Assembly (NCBI GenBank): GCA_013339895.1
Contig: JABACO010000012.1
Coordinates: 8,187,414-8,251,413, forward strand
From: Ephydatia muelleri
Lineage: Eukaryota > Porifera > Demospongiae > Spongillida > Spongillidae
Length of the DNA: 64,000 nucleotides
Reading direction: 5' to 3'
Shown: one piece after another, positions 36,975 through 47,817 of the stretch
Layout of the letters: every line of letters starts with the position of its first letter
How positions within the stretch are numbered: position 1 is the first letter of the stretch
Notes under the pieces: generated by a model
What the model saw: the letters and a program-made list of their open reading frames with translations, nothing else
Database searches by the model: none
Told to the model about the DNA's origin: nothing
Translations under genes and position numbers: made by a program

Positions 36975-37222
36975 TGTTCTGTACCGATGATCAAATTGTC
37001 CCGTTGATCAACGGGACGACGGTTGATCAACCGGGCACCCGGCTGATCAACCGGGTACCCGCAACCGGGTACCCGCAGTTATTCAACCGGGTACCCGGTT
37101 GTGTTATAACTATCCAGTTGTCTAACGGGACAATATGAGTTATAATTCATGAGTGTCAATGCATCACTGAAGACCTGAAACAAATACAACACTAAGAATG
37201 CTATCATGGTATATCCTAACAA

Positions 37223-38133
37223 TTACCAGCACACGACTGACAGTTCCAGACAAGTTTTTTTGTTATGAATGAATTTCGAGGGAACAGGCACACAGGACTT
37301 ATGAAACCATTCTTTACAGGAGAAACATTGTATCATGGTGCCTTCAGCAATGAAACGGCAAATACAATAAATAGAAATGGTTTCTATGGTGTGTTGCTGT
37401 GGGTTTTGGTGACCATGGGTTTGGAACAATGACGTGTCCAATTTTAAAGCATGCAGTTGATAACGTGCTGCCTCATTTTTTCCTGATCAAAATTTATCAT
37501 GGCAGGATCTTGACCAAAAGTTAGTGCAGTTGCAAATGCTATTGAGAACAAGCCGCAATCACTTGTATTAGCTTGTTTTTGGACATCAATGTAATGGATT
37601 ACAATATCAGGTTGACAAGACTGCAAAATATCTGCCACTAACTTTTGCTCATGATGAGGCAGTTGCCCATGGTTACTATCATACACTTTGACAGTAGATG
37701 GTGGTACACCAATGGTAGATATTGTTATCCAATGATTGTTGTTAATGTTCAATATCTGAATGAAGGGTGTTCTTCTAGGTTCCATTTGAAATTTAAAAGA
37801 CAGAATAGTAGACTGAAATCCATCAATAGATGGGTTTTGTTTCTTTAACAAGTACTGTGCTGCATTAATTAAGTCATCATCTAGCCACTGATTTGGAGAC
37901 TTCAGTGCTTCTTTGTGTGATTGTGTTAAAAGAATTCCACAAATAGAAGTCCATGGTTTCACTACTTCCTGTGCTGGACTTGCATCTGATACAACATCAA
38001 TTTGTTTGGTTGACAGCAACACAGTATCTTTGCAATTTGAGCATGTATGACCTGGATGGCACAATGATAGACACATCCTATTTCCTGATCTGCACGAGCA
38101 TTTTTTCTTGCTGCGACACCCACTTCTACAGCT
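37223..38133 (-). pseudogene. Ulp1 (C48) protease and PHD finger part of copy B
   Basis: In the protease frame (37444-38325, 293 codons) the catalytic set is visible: His198 (NNNHWITIS), Asp216 (VYDSNHG), Gln251 and Cys257 (KQANTSDCGLFS). It is preceded by WLDDDLIN. A CXC-like module (CSCRSGC, KKCSCRSG, CHPGHTCSNC) lies at residues 64-98. The first 60 codons are probably intronic: ...EIEKG meets a GTGAGG donor and ATGTAG precedes the CXC module. One base out of frame, a PHD-like finger follows (CICR, IQCFSCKEWFHKSC) at 37223-37441. Ulp1 proteases cleave SUMO-like tags. Their use in these transposons is unknown. Confidence 0.75.
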
Positions 38134-38470
38134 ACAACCTACATGTAAATGTACAGATTTAGATGAATTTACTGAAACTGACACAAAAATTTGTAATTGT
38201 TTATAACATACATCAAGTGAGAAAAATGAAACTGAGACAATAAATGAAATTAAAATTAAACTAAACATAGTACTGAGTTGTATTGAATATTCCCAACACA
38301 GGCCCCTTGCACTATGTAATGCCACCTCACCTTTTTCTATTTCAGATATTTCTTCAGGTGGACCTCTATTCTTGCAGGGGTTGCCCTTGTGACAGTGATT
38401 GCTGCAATATATTTTGGTTTTCCTACAATAGCATATAAAGTTATCACATTTTTCCGCCTTGCAATTACAT

Positions 38471-38977
38471 TTATTGTCTGAACGAATTCCAAGCTGTCTG
38501 ATGTTTTGCAGCTTCTTTCAAACTTATTCGAGGTTCATTTTCCCATCCATCCAATGGTATGTCATACTGACCTCTATAAGGCTCTAAATCCCCAGCCTGA
38601 TAACATCTCTGAATTACTCCGGATTTACAACGGAGACGATGTAATGATTGTGCTTTACCAACTACCTCGACAACGATACATGGTAGTCGCAATAGGTCTG
38701 TGCAACTCCAATCAATGCGTGGTATCCGAACACTGACATGCTCTCCAACTCTAAACTCACGAACTGTGTGCATCTTCGAAAACGTTTGTTGCATCTTTAA
38801 TGCAGTTCTCATATAGTTCATGTCTGCTTTCTCTCGTACGAGTCTGTGCTTCTCAATTGTTGCAAGTTGTTTTCGTCTGCCTACAAATTGATCTTCAGTT
38901 TTTGCTTCAGAGTCCAAAATGTGAAGTGTTTTATCCTTCTCTTCTGTTTCAGACTCAAAGTTGCAACATCTACTCAC
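38471..38977 (-). pseudogene. GPY/F-like segment of copy B
   Basis: The minus-strand frame reads EFRVGEHVSVRIPRIDWS followed by LHRLRCKSGVIQRCYQAGDL. This resembles the small barrel that follows integrase cores in gypsy-related and Ginger proteins. A Cys-rich stretch (CNCKAEKCDNFICYC) continues the frame just below it. Confidence 0.6.
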
Positions 38978-39539
38978 ACTGTCACATAGTTTGAATTAGT
39001 GTTACTATCATTGCTAGTAAATTGTTAAAGATAGTATGGGAACAGGAACTGTGTTGGATGACATCACTCAAAACTGGTGAACTGTCAAACATGCTTTCTT
39101 TGACCAATGGGGGACTGTGATTGATAGTATCAAGGACAGTTGGGGAACTGTCATGGATGCTATCATGGATGGATGGGGAACCGTGATGGATAGTAGTTGC
39201 ACAATTGTATTGGAGAGTCAGTTCAACAGTAGTACGATCCCCATCAGATGTGTCCTGGGCACGCTCCATCTCGCCAGTAGGCACATTTAATCAAGATCCT
39301 CTTCATTGATGAGTCCCTTAAGTCTTGCATCTGGTACCACAACTGATCTTGGTGGTTGCCCAAACACAAGTTCAAATGGAGTGTGCTTTGTATCTGCGTA
39401 ATCATAATTATAACTATACACACTGTATAATGCATCAACATGCTTATATACATTTGCAAGGCAGAACTTACAGACAATGTGTGGTAGTCAGTGAGTCCAG
39501 GGAGGAGAATTAGATGCTGACTCTGCAATTCTGGAACTC

Positions 39540-39870
39540 ATCATTCGTTCCAGTGTATAGTGAGCTTGTTCCACCGGGCCTTGCGATTGAGGATGTCACG
39601 GCCGACCACTCACTAGCTGTACAGCTCCTGGCCAAGTGGCTAGAACGTCCTCAATCAAATGATTCTCTCCCATTGTCACTATACAGGATAGTAGGGAGAC
39701 CAAATACAGGGAAAACCCACTTCTCAAGAGCATTTGTCACTTCTTTGGCAGTCTTCTGTGGTAGTGGACATGCTAAATTGAACTTTGACCAATGGTCAAC
39801 AATATGCAAGATCCACTTATTGCCATCATGAGGCAAATGCCTTATGTCAATCAGATCAATCTGTAAAGTG
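39540..39870 (-). pseudogene. Integrase (rve/DDE) core of copy B
   Basis: On the minus strand: QIDLIDIRHLPHDGNKW gives the first Asp, LYSDNGRESFD the second, and HPQSQGPVEQAHYTLER the Glu, although a stop and a short gap interrupt the chain. In copy A the second motif is LHSDNG. The triad layout is that of retroviral-type integrases used by Ginger transposons. It is not functional as read. Confidence 0.7.
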
Positions 39871-40000
39871 GATAATAAAAATTATTGGGCAGAAAAATAT
39901 ACTGACCTGTACACGTGAAAAGAATCCATTTGCCACTATAGGCCTCAGTGAAGGTTGGTTTTTTGAGGCACACGAAGATTGCAAGTTTCAAAGAGCTTAA

Positions 40001-40445
40001 TGTCTATTGTCCAGGGCGTACTCCGCGGGGTACGTTTGTACATCGTGGGGTACGCGAAACAAAGTTTTTTGCGTTCCGCCATTTCAGCATTCTAGTGAAG
40101 TTCGACTCGTTGTATAAGTCCTTATCTGTTTGAGCCGAAGCTTTGAAGGCTTAAGCCCTTGGCTCTGGGTGGTTGAATTCTTGGTTTTCAATCTGTTTCC
40201 TCACACGTGTTACGCACGTGCACGATACCGGTTACCGGGTACCTCTGCTATGATGCGTTGCTGTAAGAGCAGGGGAAGGGCTTAAGCCTTCAAAGCTTCG
40301 GCCCAAACAGATAAGGACTTATACAACGTGGCAAAACAGTCGAACTTCACTAGAATGCTGAAATGGCGGAACGCAAAAAACTTTGTTTCGCGTACCCCAC
40401 GATGTACAAACGTATACCCGCGGAGTACGCCCAGGACAATAGACA
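40001..40445. mobile_element. Fold-back element inserted in Ginger copy B only
   Basis: Arms of about 160-170 bp (40001-40160 and 40276-40445) are near-perfect inverted copies beginning TGTCTATTGTCC. Copy A at about 30733 reads straight through this site, so the insertion is later than the duplication. TTAATG occurs on both sides and may be the target duplication. Confidence 0.8.
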
Positions 40446-41699
40446 AATTTAATGAAATGCTCTACCACATGTGAGTACAAAGATTGAACCTAGACAATTA
40501 GAATCACCTGCATGCATGTAAGCATAAGGAACATTTAAAACGTGCAAACCTTGGCAAATGTCTTTTTTGAGCCCGCATGTAGACAGTCTTTTGAGTGAAC
40601 CTGCTCCAGTATGCTTTAAAACTCTTTCACTGTTGCAACTCTGCGAGAAGCTTTCATCATAGTGCGATCATTTAAATTCTGTACAGCGAGGTGTAAATAT
40701 TTAACTTCATGCGACGCCGTATGCGTTGAATGAAATCTTACCTGCTTTTCTTCCTTCAAAGAGACAACTAGTACATCACGAATGCCTGCCGATGGCATAT
40801 CCAGTAGAGCAAAGCCACGAAATGTTGAAATGAGGCATCTGGATCTTGTTTTCCTTTCAAGTGATCGACAATTCATTTGGCAAAGTCCTGCTGTATCACA
40901 GCACTCCTGAACGCTTCCCTCCAATAGGAAACAAGGAATCTACATACTCTTCAAAGATCTTGCAGCTGGCGTTCTTATCATGATCGGTATGTTCACACTT
41001 TACTGAGCATGCGCAATACTTTTTTTAATTAATCCGGTTGTCCTCCGGTTAATCAACCGGGTATCCGGTTGATTAACCGGACGACCGCTTGATCAACCGG
41101 ATAATTGTATTGCATCCGGACAGAACATACATACAGGTATATTGTATCCCCATAGAGTCAAGTGGTCCATTATTATATTATTACGCACTCACACACACAC
41201 ACTGAAATAGTCCTATGAGTGCCTAGCAAACGGTGGAGCTCTATTAGTTAATTTGACATACATTTTCTATAAAGAATCCGAAAATTACGAACCGCGGTTC
41301 ATGATGCGCGCCCCCTTTCATGTCGTTGTCACCTTCAAGTCGTTGTCACCTTATTTGGCTAAATGTACGGCGCATGCCAGACATGAATGACATCAGTGCG
41401 GTTTAAAATGCCAATTCACTCCCCCTCTTTGACAGTTAATACAAAGTATGGATTGCTGCAACAATACGTGTCATGTTATGGCTCACTTAAGTCCCCAACA
41501 CGTTTTCAAACATGTAGGTCTATTGTAGTACAATGACCGGTATTCAAAATAATTTATATAATCAGCACAACGCTGCATGACAGAATTGTGATACAGATAA
41601 TTAGGTTGTGTGACCATCATGTAGTTAATACATGTATAAAGTTTAAACCAATGCACGTATGTGGCATTTGTTACACGTGATACGGGTACGACCCAAGCG

Positions 41700-41930
41700 C
41701 ATGCGTGCAACGAGGAGCGCGATACGGGTCAATGACGTCCGGGAAGGGTCGGCACGCGGCCTACAGACGGGCGATGCCTACATTCCACACCCCGAATGAA
41801 AGGGGTGAGTCACGGTACCCACCACGAAGCCCAGGAATAGACCAAATAACTGAATACATTTGGGGAAAGTTGGTTACGTTACTGAGCTCATCATTTAGCA
41901 GTTCAGCTCATTATTTACCGCCCCTTCAAG
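41700..41930 (+). promoter_or_regulatory. Repeat block upstream of DSP6
   Basis: This is the fourth copy of the dispanin-associated block. AP-1-type TGAGTCA is at 41806-41812. The CRE palindrome of the DSP5 copy is changed here (TGACGTCC). Confidence 0.5.
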
Positions 41931-41979
41931 CAGGCATATAATTGATCAACTGTCATAACACATCGCTCCGTCATTGAAA

Positions 41980-42554
41980 ATGGCCAGTACGAGCGACGTC
42001 GAGCGACCTCCTAGTAGCCAGCCTTGTGTGCTTCCTTCTGCCTACGATGCGGCCATGGCCCAACCATCATTTCTGCCCATTTATCCATTCTCCCAACAAG
42101 TAAACAAATTATTGTCATCTCTTTGCTATACAGCCGATGTATGACTGATATAAGTGTATACATTCAGGACCCGGTCCCTCACGTCATCGTACCGCAGAAC
42201 CCAAACTATGACGGGCCAGAGGACTTCTTGGTCTTGACCATCATTACCACCATCGTGTGCGCCTTTCTTAACCTCGTGTCGCTTGTCTTCGGGATGATCG
42301 CTATCGTTATGGTGGCACAGGTAGAGTAAAGCATATAGACTACTTCGCATTGCGTATACACGTGCGGCTGCCTTCCTACGTAGGCTCGGATCAAGAAGGC
42401 AGCATACGATTACCCAAGGGCGCAACGATACTCCATGATAGGTGTTGTGCTGTCCATGTGCACTATCATTTGGACTGGATTCATAGCGACCGTCGCTGTA
42501 GGATCGGCGACAGGTGTCCTTTACTTGCTGAGGACTGCCGATCCTAGGGACTAA
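41980..42554 (+). CDS. DSP6: dispanin/CD225 (IFITM-like) small membrane protein, mosaic
   Basis: Exons 41980-42099, 42168-42320 and 42384-42554 give 147 residues. Introns are 68 and 63 bp, GT-AG. The N-terminus reads LPSAYDAAMAQPS, so the PPxY motif is lost (PSAY). The linker DPVPHVIVPQN and exons 1-2 follow DSP5. Exon 3, with VAVGSATGVLYLLRT, and the 3' flank follow DSP3 instead. All visible splice sites and the frame are intact. The gene appears to be a recombinant or gene-conversion product of two family members. Confidence 0.83.
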
Positions 42555-43633
42555 TATTATATTCCAGTAACGAAGTTGTTTCATATGCAGGGAACAGTGG
42601 AAAGCAGCATATCGAACAGTGGAATTTCTGGCGTCGTATAAGTAAACACTGGTCAATTATGAATTGTGGTTGCTTAATTAATCACCAAATAAATCCATGC
42701 ATGACGCCATTGCAATGTGGTCAAATCACGATAAGGTCAACCGCTGTTGTGTAAACGCAGATACAATCGCGTCTTGTTCTTCGATGGTCAAAGTTTTATA
42801 CCTTAATTTTCCGACACCATCACGAAACCTTCAATATATGTGTGAACAAAACCATGCCAATTCACATTCATTTGATTCTGTTATTTTAGATTCGCGTTTC
42901 ATGTGCTTTTATTGAAGTCAACTTTTTGTGGGGTGGGCGATCGAACCGCATAGTAACTGGATTGATTTGCCCGTGAGCAGGGTTACAGCCTCTGACTATA
43001 TCGGGGAAGGCCGGAAACCTTCCTAAAAGAGGGTTAACCAATGTGTGGATACCTCAGGTTTGTGCATGGGGTAGCCTCGATTTTGTTTCGAATAGAAAAT
43101 TATTGCCGAATGTAGCACTATGTAGGGAAGTGTTTTTGTGTGGCGCACATGTTTTTTTATCTGCATGATGTCCGTACACGAATACGGCGTTAACTATTTT
43201 TAAAGAGATGGCAGGAAGAAAATTTCGATTCGAGCCCCATCGCGAAAAGAATGAAGAAAGCATGCATAACCAGTGCTCGTACCCGTGCCCCGAGGCTAAT
43301 GAAGCTCTGGATAACATTAAGTGATTTTCTTTGTGTTGTGTATTGATGGAGCATTACAAAGTAGCCAACAAGAAAACCATGCATGGTGAACCTAAAATCC
43401 AAAGGCAATGAAACAAGAAGTACAATTGTACAAACACTTTTAAGAACGATGAATTGTGATGTATTTTATTTAGTCACTACTTCATTCTATGCGTAGAAAA
43501 ATAAGAAAGATACCGTACGGCGTACTTTGAGCCTTATTTTGTTCGTTGCTGCTTTGATTACGTAAATCATTACGCCGTCACTGATTTTCGCGCGAACATA
43601 CGACATCTTTGTCCATCCTTTTCTACTATTTTT
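42555..43633. other. Intergenic, shares repeats with 5.1-5.7 kb
   Basis: About 42915-43065 matches 5520-5690 in direct orientation, and about 43210-43500 matches 5090-5340 in inverted orientation, both with marked divergence. No gene was found. Confidence 0.5.
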
Positions 43634-43913
43634 ATCAACACGTATCGCAGCCCAACTGAACTATTTGTTGATGGGTCCACTATTCTCTCACAAGAAGGCA
43701 CCACTCAGGGAGATCCACTTGCTGTGCCAATGTATGCCCTTGGCATTCTACCTCTAATACAGCGTTCATCTGTTGATGTGAACCAAGTTTGGTACGCTGA
43801 TGATGCCGCAGCAACTGGTACAGTACTCAACCTGAAAGAGTGGTGGGACAACATCAACAATTTTGGTCCCTCTTATGCTAATGCTAAGAAATCCTGGCTT
43901 GTAAAAGAAGCCC

Positions 43914-44169
43914 CACGCCAGATTTTTCTCAGCATTTGTCATGAGGGATTGTTAGTACACTACATTTGCCATAATTTTTAGTGTGGTCGCCGTAATTTTC
44001 CTATTTAAGATGGCGCTTCCCTAGGAGTGTCCTCGATGTATGGTTATACCATACATTGAGGACAAAGCGACGTCTTAAATAGGAAAAATACGGCAACCCC
44101 ACTAAAAATCTTGGCAAATGTAGTGTACTAACAATCCCTCATGACAAATGCTGAGAAAAATCTGGCGTG
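43914..44169. mobile_element. 256-bp fold-back inserted in the retroelement
   Basis: Two arms of roughly 120 bp, starting CACGCCAGATTTTTCTCAGC and ending with its inverse, flank a short centre near 44040. The element interrupts the reverse-transcriptase frame, although the frame stays open some way into it. Confidence 0.8.
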
Positions 44170-44515
44170 CTTGGTATTGAAGTACCCCATACATGTCTAT
44201 GGGAAGTTATACGGGAATATTCGGTGATTCGCAAACCGCGAATTAATTACTTAACGGATATGGTTTGTCTTGATTTTAGTTAAAGAATGGTTAATGGAAT
44301 AATTTTTTGAAGTACATATATCATAATCAGACCTGCTTATAGAGTTGGTTTGGGCCATTTCTGGATATGCAGTAGTTGTGATGTTCAGGTTAGTGCCATG
44401 GAATGCTGAAAGTGCAGAAGTATAGTTGGTATTGAAGTACCCCATACTGTATGTCTATGGGAAGATATACGGGAATATTCGTTGATTCGCAAACCGCGAA
44501 TTAATTACTTCTGAC
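44170..44515 (+). repeat. Pair of about 85-bp direct repeats
   Basis: Copies at about 44173-44256 and 44422-44512 share GGTATTGAAGTACCCCATAC and GCAAACCGCGAATTAATTAC. They bracket about 170 bp of unrelated sequence, like the ends of a small insertion. Confidence 0.7.
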
Positions 44516-45350
44516 TTTTGACCGTCATTTCTGGATATGGGTAAACCACATCTTGGTGCACCTCTGGTCCCTGCTACGACAGCAAACACAGAGGATGGTG
44601 CTCGGTCAGACATTGCAGCTGATGGTTTTTGGGGTGGTCGATTTGAGCGGACATTTTTTGATGTCAGAGTTTTCAATCCGTATGCCCCTTCTAATCAGAC
44701 TCCCACACCGTCCAGTTGCTATCGAAAGCATGAAAACATTAAAAAGAGAGAATACTACCTTCGAATTCGGGAGATTGAGCGAGCTTCATTCACTCCAATC
44801 GTCCTCTCTTCAACAGGAGGCATGGGTAGCATTGCCACTACCACCTGCAAACGTTTGGCATCACTGCTAGCTGACAAATGGGGCACATCATACAGTCAGA
44901 CAATGAGGTGGCTTCGTGCCGTCTATCCTTCTCTCTTTTACGATCATCCATACAATGTATCAGAGGAGCGCGATCAAATAAAGGACATGCTATACACCTC
45001 CCAGCCTCTATTGAACTGACAGTCAGCGAATCTCTGATACCTTTGGTGTAGCATTATTGACAAAAACCTTTCAACGTTCCTCTATTGTGGTGTATGTACA
45101 TGTATGTATGTATCAATATTATTATTTTCGCGCGATCGCGCTACGTGTAAGCGAATGCAAATACGGATTGATTTTAAAGTTAAACTTTCAACGGTAAAGG
45201 TAAGGTGACCTCGCTTTTGGGGGGGGGGGGGGGGGGTCGTTCGATCTCATTGACCCCCTCCCCCCCTCCCTTCGCCCATGCCGCGTTAATTGGTGTTGAT
45301 TGGGCTTGGTCAACACGTAGCATCGTTAATGGAGTAATTCAATAAATGAC

Positions 45351-45366
45351 TGTGTGACGTAACTCA
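45351..45366 (+). promoter_or_regulatory. CRE-like palindrome upstream of DSP7
   Basis: TGTGTGACGTAACTCA lies 17 bases before the conserved start codon of DSP7, in the same place as in DSP4. A DR1 motif was not found nearby. Confidence 0.45.
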
Positions 45367-45383
45367 CTTCTCTGTCAATGAAA

Positions 45384-45938
45384 ATGGCCAGTACGAGCGA
45401 CGTCGAGCGACCTCCTAGTAGCCAGCCTCGTGCGCTTCCTCCTACGGCCACGGCCCAACCATCACTCCTGCTCACTCAACCATTCTCACAACAACAAGTA
45501 AATCAAATAATGAAGTGCTACAGCCGATGTCATCATTATCTGTATGTTCATGTAGATTCCGGCCTTTACGTCTTCCGTACCGCAGAACCCAAACTATGAC
45601 GGGCCAGAGGACTTCTTGGGCTTGGTCATCATTATCACCATCGTGTGCGCCTTTCTTAACCTCCTGTCGCTTGTCTTCGGGATGATCGCGATCGTTATGG
45701 CGGCACAGGTAGAGTAAAGCATATAGACTACTTCGCATTGCGTATACACGTGCGGTTGCCTTCCTACGTATAGGCTCGGATCAAGAAGGCAGCATACGAT
45801 TACCCAAACGCCCAACAATACTCCATGATAGGTGTTGTGCTGTCCATGTGCACTATCATTTGGACTGGATTCATAGCGACCGTCCTTACAGGAGGGCTGA
45901 CAGCTTACATTTACCTGCTGAGGAAATACCGCGACTAA
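45384..45938 (+). CDS. DSP7: dispanin/CD225 (IFITM-like) small membrane protein
   Basis: Exons 45384-45497, 45556-45708 and 45774-45938 give 143 residues. An in-frame ATG six bases earlier (45378) could add Met-Lys, but the later ATG has the context conserved in all copies. A short deletion in exon 1 (LPPTATAQPS) removes the PPxY tyrosine. Exon 2 begins IPAFTSSVPQN. Exon 3 has ARIKKAAYDYPNAQQYSMIG and ends LTAYIYLLRKYRD. It is otherwise a complete family member, grouping with DSP4 in exon 2 and with DSP5 at the 3' end. Confidence 0.83.
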
Positions 45939-46336
45939 TACTGCTCTGGTAATGAAGCTGTGTCATAATTATATATATGTATACCATGCGCATGTAAGTA
46001 TATACCGTCATTCTGCCTTTTTCTTCCCACAGGTTTTGTTCCCAGAGTCATTGTGTGCACTTCTGACAGTCCTCGTCAGTTCTCTACGCAATATGCTTGT
46101 GTTGTGCGTGTGCATGTACCGTAGTTATATCAGTGATTTTCTTATGATTTTACTTGTGCTTGATTTATTATTACTTTATTGACTGCTATCAGACATTGAA
46201 GTTACATGTAAAAAATAATAAAAAAACGAACCTACAGGATTTGATGATGGAGCTGGACTACCGGACCTTACATGTACATGTTGAGATGTGTGTGTGTGTG
46301 TGTGCGTGTGTGTGTGTGTGTGTATGTGTGTGTGTG

Positions 46337-46415
<79 letters not shown>

Positions 46416-47786
46416 CCAGGTATAAATGTGTGTGTTTATCTACATACTGTTATCTCTGCTTATTATTGTTTTTGTTTTTTTTCATTGTTATAAATGTATG
46501 TATAATTGTGCGTATTTCTTAACATCCATACCTGGAAAAAAAAGAAAAAAAAAAAAAGAAAAAAAAACTTAATCTGGTTTACTATTTCTAAATATGATTC
46601 TAAGTTCTTCACAGCAACACTGATGCACTTTTTATCACATACGGTATTTTGTTATTCAGATAACTTGCATGTAAAACAGTTTTAGAGCCTCCCTCCGTTA
46701 ATCAGTTGTAATCAATAGAGTATCTTAATTAGCACGTACTCAAGTTATTTCTATTTTGTAACAAGTAAATGGATCATTATGGTCCCAGAATTTTGGATGG
46801 AACGACGGTTCATGTTGCGCGCCCCCATCAAGGAGCAATGGACCCAGGAAACCCCCTTCCCTCCCTCCACCCCCCAACCTCACTTATAAAACTCTTTAAG
46901 AAACTTATGTATGGGACAGTTCACGCGTTTCATTTATATATAAAAAGTTGCTTTACGTTTGAAAACTTCCTATTTTCATCATTTCATACCACACCATTTC
47001 TCTATGGGAAAATATAATATGGTATCTTGCAGTGGTGTTACGAGGTCCAATACTCCATGCATGGGGTTCAAACCCCCATATATCTTCAGGAATACAGTGT
47101 GTGTTTTTTATTTTTATTTTATTTTATTTTTACTTATGTAGAAGTAGAGAAGCATTTTATATGTCATATATGTTTCTGGACATGCATTAATTGCAGACCC
47201 TCCCTCCCCCCCCCCCCAAGATGGTACGCCGCCACCCACCCTCGTTTTCACTGGATCCCCGCCCATTCTTAATTGTTAATTTATTCATTTGACGCCCATC
47301 AATTTCCTCCTCTGTAGCCGACTGTACTTGTCAGAGTCCCTGGGTGCGGCAGCCCATCCCCATCGATCTGGCTTCTGTTGTGCCACTCAGCAGAAATTCG
47401 ACGCCGCGCAATCTTTGCACCATCTCGGCGGGCAAATTAGTGTATGAGCCGTGCCGTGTTGTCTGCTCAGCCTAAATTTTTTTTGTCTTTTTTTATTTGT
47501 TTGCATGTCATCATGCATCTTTAGCCTCCTCAGGGCGCGTCTTTTTTTTTACCACGTGCACATGGTGCTACAAAGAACGAGCTGTCCCTACAAGATAGCA
47601 GCTGCGAGATATAGCGATTTTACACAAATGCACCCAGCTCCTCGTCAGAATATCACTGGCCCCAACCTAGACCGGATCACCACTCTCCTAATCCCAAAGA
47701 CCCATAACGCCGTTTAATTAAAACAGCGATTACCATGTACCAATAGGCAACCCAGAAAGAGTGGAAGTACACTTTAGTCAATCAAC

Positions 47787-47817
<31 letters not shown>

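Larger units (their letters stand above)
36975..41127 (-). mobile_element. Ginger-like integrase/Ulp1/PHD transposon, copy B (both ends present)
   Basis: The ends start TGTTCTGT (36975) and finish ACAGAACA (41127). Subterminal regions hold repeated CCGGTTGATCAACCGG-type palindromes at both ends (36995-37135 and 41030-41105), forming imperfect inverted repeats. The reading order on the minus strand is: N-terminal segment, Cys pair, integrase core, GPY/F-like segment, two CXC-like Cys modules, Ulp1-type protease and PHD finger. It carries stops and frame breaks in both the N-terminal and PHD regions, so it is inactive. A 445-bp fold-back has inserted at 40001. Ginger assignment rests on the integrase type and accessory domains known for that group. 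Confidence 0.75.
43634..45019 (+). pseudogene. Reverse transcriptase and endonuclease-like fragment of a retroelement
   Basis: The 5' piece (43634-43913) encodes TTQGDPLAVPMYALG and VWYADDAA, the latter being the catalytic YADD box, then WWDNINNFGPSY. The 3' piece (44537-45019) encodes GKPHLGAPL, FWGGRFERTFFDVRVFNP and REIERASFTPIV with STGGMG. The GRFERTFFDVRV stretch resembles a PD-(D/E)xK nuclease core of the kind that follows some non-LTR reverse transcriptases. The pieces are separated by a fold-back and two direct repeats, and much of the middle is missing. The clade is uncertain. Confidence 0.7.
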
